DNA of 7,155 bases, from assembly GCA_024640385.1 (NCBI GenBank), contig JAHEFC010000197.1:1-7155 (forward strand), given 5' to 3'. This DNA comes from Sphingobacteriales bacterium. Its GTDB lineage: Bacteria > Bacteroidota > Bacteroidia > Chitinophagales > Chitinophagaceae. Positions within the stretch are counted from its first letter, which is position 1. Every line of letters starts with the position of its first letter. The position numbers and the translations under genes were made by a program. Shown here piece by piece: positions 5,559-7,155 of the stretch. The notes beneath the pieces were generated by a model. That model was not told the origin of the DNA and made no database searches. It saw nothing but the letters and a program-made list of their open reading frames with translations.

Positions 5559-7155
5559 TCAATCGAGCTTAAGCACAGCTAAGAATGCTTCCTGTGGAAC
5601 TTCTACATTACCGATCTGACGCATGCGTTTCTTACCTTCTTTCTGTTTTTCCAACAATTTACGCTTACGGCTGATATCACCACCATAACATTTGGCGGTA
5701 ACGTCTTTACGAAGTGCAGATATGTTTTCCCTGGCAAGGATCTTGGCTCCAACAGCGGCTTGAATGGCGATCTGGAATTGCTGGCGGGGTAACAGTTCTT
5801 TTAATTTTTCACAGAGTTTGCGTCCAAAATCCTGGGCCCTGCTCCTGTGGATCAGTGCACTTAGTGCATCCACTTTATCATTGTTCAGCAGGATGTCCAT
5901 CTTCACAATATCAGCTTCCTGCATGCCTATGGGATGATAATCAAATGATGCATAGCCCCTGGTCTGACTCTTCAGTTTATCGTAAAAATCAAATACGATC
6001 TCGGTCAGCGGCATTTCAAAAATCAACTCCACGCGGGTGGTGGTCAGGTAACTCTGGTTGATCAGGTTGCCACGTTTGCCCAGGCAAAGCGTCATGATAT
6101 TCCCGATATATTCCGGCTTGGTGATGATCTGTGCGCGGATATAAGGCTCCTCAATAAAGTCGATCTTTACCGGATCAGGCATTTCCGAAGGATTATTCAC
6201 GGTCACTTTATCGCCTGATGTGGTATATGCCACAAAGCTTACGTTTGGAACCGTAGTGATCACGGTCTGGTTATGTTCCCTTTCCAGCCTTTCCTGGATG
6301 ATCTCCATATGGAGCAGGCCAAGGAAACCGCATCGGAAACCAAAGCCCAGGGCCTGTGAGGTTTCCAGCTCATAGGTCAGAGAAGCGTCATTCAATTGCA
6401 GTTTGTCCATGCAATCCCTGAGTTCTTCGAAGTCTTCCGTATTCACCGGGAAAATACCTGCAAATACCATCGGCTTTACTTCTTCAAAGCCTTTGATCAT
6501 TTCAGGATGTGGATTATCTGCCAGGGTGATGGTATCGCCCACCTTAACCTCTTTTGCATTCTTGATACCCGTGATGATATAGCCCACGTCGCCGCACTTC
6601 ACTTCTTTTTTCTCGGTCATCTTCAGTTTCAGGATTCCTACCTCATCGGCCTCATATTCCTGGTCGGTAGAAACGAATTTCACTTTGTCGCCTTTCTTAA
6701 TGGCTCCATTTATGATGCGGTAGTAGACTATGATCCCCCTGAAACTGTTGAAAACAGAATCAAAGATCAGGGCCTGCAATGGCGCATCGGGATTCCCTTT
6801 GGGAGCTGGTATTCTTTCCACAATGGAAGTGAGGATATCTTCCACGCCTATCCCTGTTCTTCCACTTGCTAACAGGATCTCTTCAGGTTTACAGCCGATC
6901 AGTTCAACGATCTGGTCTTTAACTTCTTCGATCATTGCCCCGTCCATATCGATCTTGTTGATCACAGGGATGATCTCCAGGTTATTTTCAATAGCAAGGT
7001 AAAGATTACTGATGGTCTGGGCCTGAATGCCCTGGGTGGCATCCACAAGCAGCAATGCCCCCTCACAGGCAGCGAGCGCCCGGCTCACTTCGTAACTGAA
7101 ATCCACATGTCCGGGGGTATCGATCAGGTTCAGGATATACTCCTGGCCGTCTTTA
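5559..7155 (-). CDS. lepA: Elongation factor 4 / LepA, translational GTPase (N-terminus beyond window)
   Basis: Most of a LepA/EF4 protein: 531 residues are visible, against about 600 in the family, so roughly 65 N-terminal residues including the P-loop (G1) lie beyond the right edge. The G domain shows the G3 motif [10 protein letters not shown] (visible residues 9-18), G4 NKID (66-69) and a G5-like ASGRTG (near 96-101). Elongation-factor domains II and III follow (for example [14 protein letters not shown] in domain III), then the EF-G domain-V-like region. The LepA-specific C-terminal domain runs to the end, with its basic [22 protein letters not shown] stretch read in two adjoining parts and the ending VLKLD. 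The frame continues through 7154, so the GTG at 7106 inside GHVDF is not the start. LepA binds ribosomes and affects translocation and ribosome assembly. It is a conserved housekeeping gene, convergent with the upstream genes and unrelated to the heptose operon. No frameshift is seen. Confidence 0.97.
   Translation of the reverse strand, partial: KDGQEYILNLIDTPGHVDFSYEVSRALAACEGALLLVDATQGIQAQTISNLYLAIENNLEIIPVINKIDMDGAMIEEVKDQIVELIGCKPEEILLASGRTGIGVEDILTSIVERIPAPKGNPDAPLQALIFDSVFNSFRGIIVYYRIINGAIKKGDKVKFVSTDQEYEADEVGILKLKMTEKKEVKCGDVGYIITGIKNAKEVKVGDTITLADNPHPEMIKGFEEVKPMVFAGIFPVNTEDFEELRDCMDKLQLNDASLTYELETSQALGFGFRCGFLGLLHMEIIQERLEREHNQTVITTVPNVSFVAYTTSGDKVTVNNPSEMPDPVKIDFIEEPYIRAQIITKPEYIGNIMTLCLGKRGNLINQSYLTTTRVELIFEMPLTEIVFDFYDKLKSQTRGYASFDYHPIGMQEADIVKMDILLNNDKVDALSALIHRSRAQDFGRKLCEKLKELLPRQQFQIAIQAAVGAKILARENISALRKDVTAKCYGGDISRKRKLLEKQKEGKKRMRQIGNVEVPQEAFLAVLKLD

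Noticed and set aside
5714..6061. Plus-strand open frame inside lepA
   Set aside because: It is an antisense shadow of the highly conserved lepA coding sequence, with no recognisable protein features.
7104..7106. GTG (minus strand) as the start of lepA
   Set aside because: It encodes the Val of the G3 motif DTPGHVDF, and the conserved frame continues to the window edge.

Overview
The window looks like a chromosomal piece of a member of the Bacteroidota, plausibly near the Chitinophagaceae. This rests on the style of the proteins (an HddA/HddC type heptose pathway, a GT4 enzyme of the type common in this phylum), moderate GC content, and a good match to the Bacteroidota promoter consensus (TTTG, then TAnnTTTG) before one gene. 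The genus is not readable from the sequence alone.

Positions 1-4481 are one dense plus-strand operon for making and using an activated heptose. A 5'-truncated, membrane-anchored GT2 glycosyltransferase comes first, then a GT4 glycosyltransferase. Four sugar-nucleotide genes follow: hddA (heptose 7-phosphate kinase), gmhA (sedoheptulose 7-phosphate isomerase), hddC (heptose 1-phosphate guanylyltransferase) and gmhB (heptose bisphosphate phosphatase). Junctions are overlaps of 8, 17, 1 and 29 bp and one 2-bp gap, so the genes are probably co-transcribed and partly translationally coupled. Together they give the whole route from sedoheptulose 7-phosphate to GDP-D-glycero-alpha-D-manno-heptose: GmhA, then HddA, then GmhB, then HddC. 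That donor is known from S-layer, capsule and O-antigen glycans rather than the ADP-heptose route to LPS inner core, so the adjacent glycosyltransferases probably build a surface glycan containing heptose or a derivative.

Positions 4479-5458 hold a probable promoter overlapping the gmhB stop codon, followed by a gene for a secreted protein of unknown function with a proline-rich, lysine-ended tail. It may be a separate transcription unit.

Positions 5459-5558 separate two convergent genes. They contain a very long, nearly perfect hairpin whose arms are built of degenerate tandem octamers, with one extra octamer on the right arm. It may act as a bidirectional terminator, a dispersed repeat, or both. 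This is the most unusual structure in the window.

Positions 5559-7155 carry most of lepA (elongation factor 4) on the minus strand, with its N-terminus cut off by the window edge. I see no tRNA, rRNA, CRISPR array, insertion sequence or clear novel defence system. The heptose pathway is known biology.
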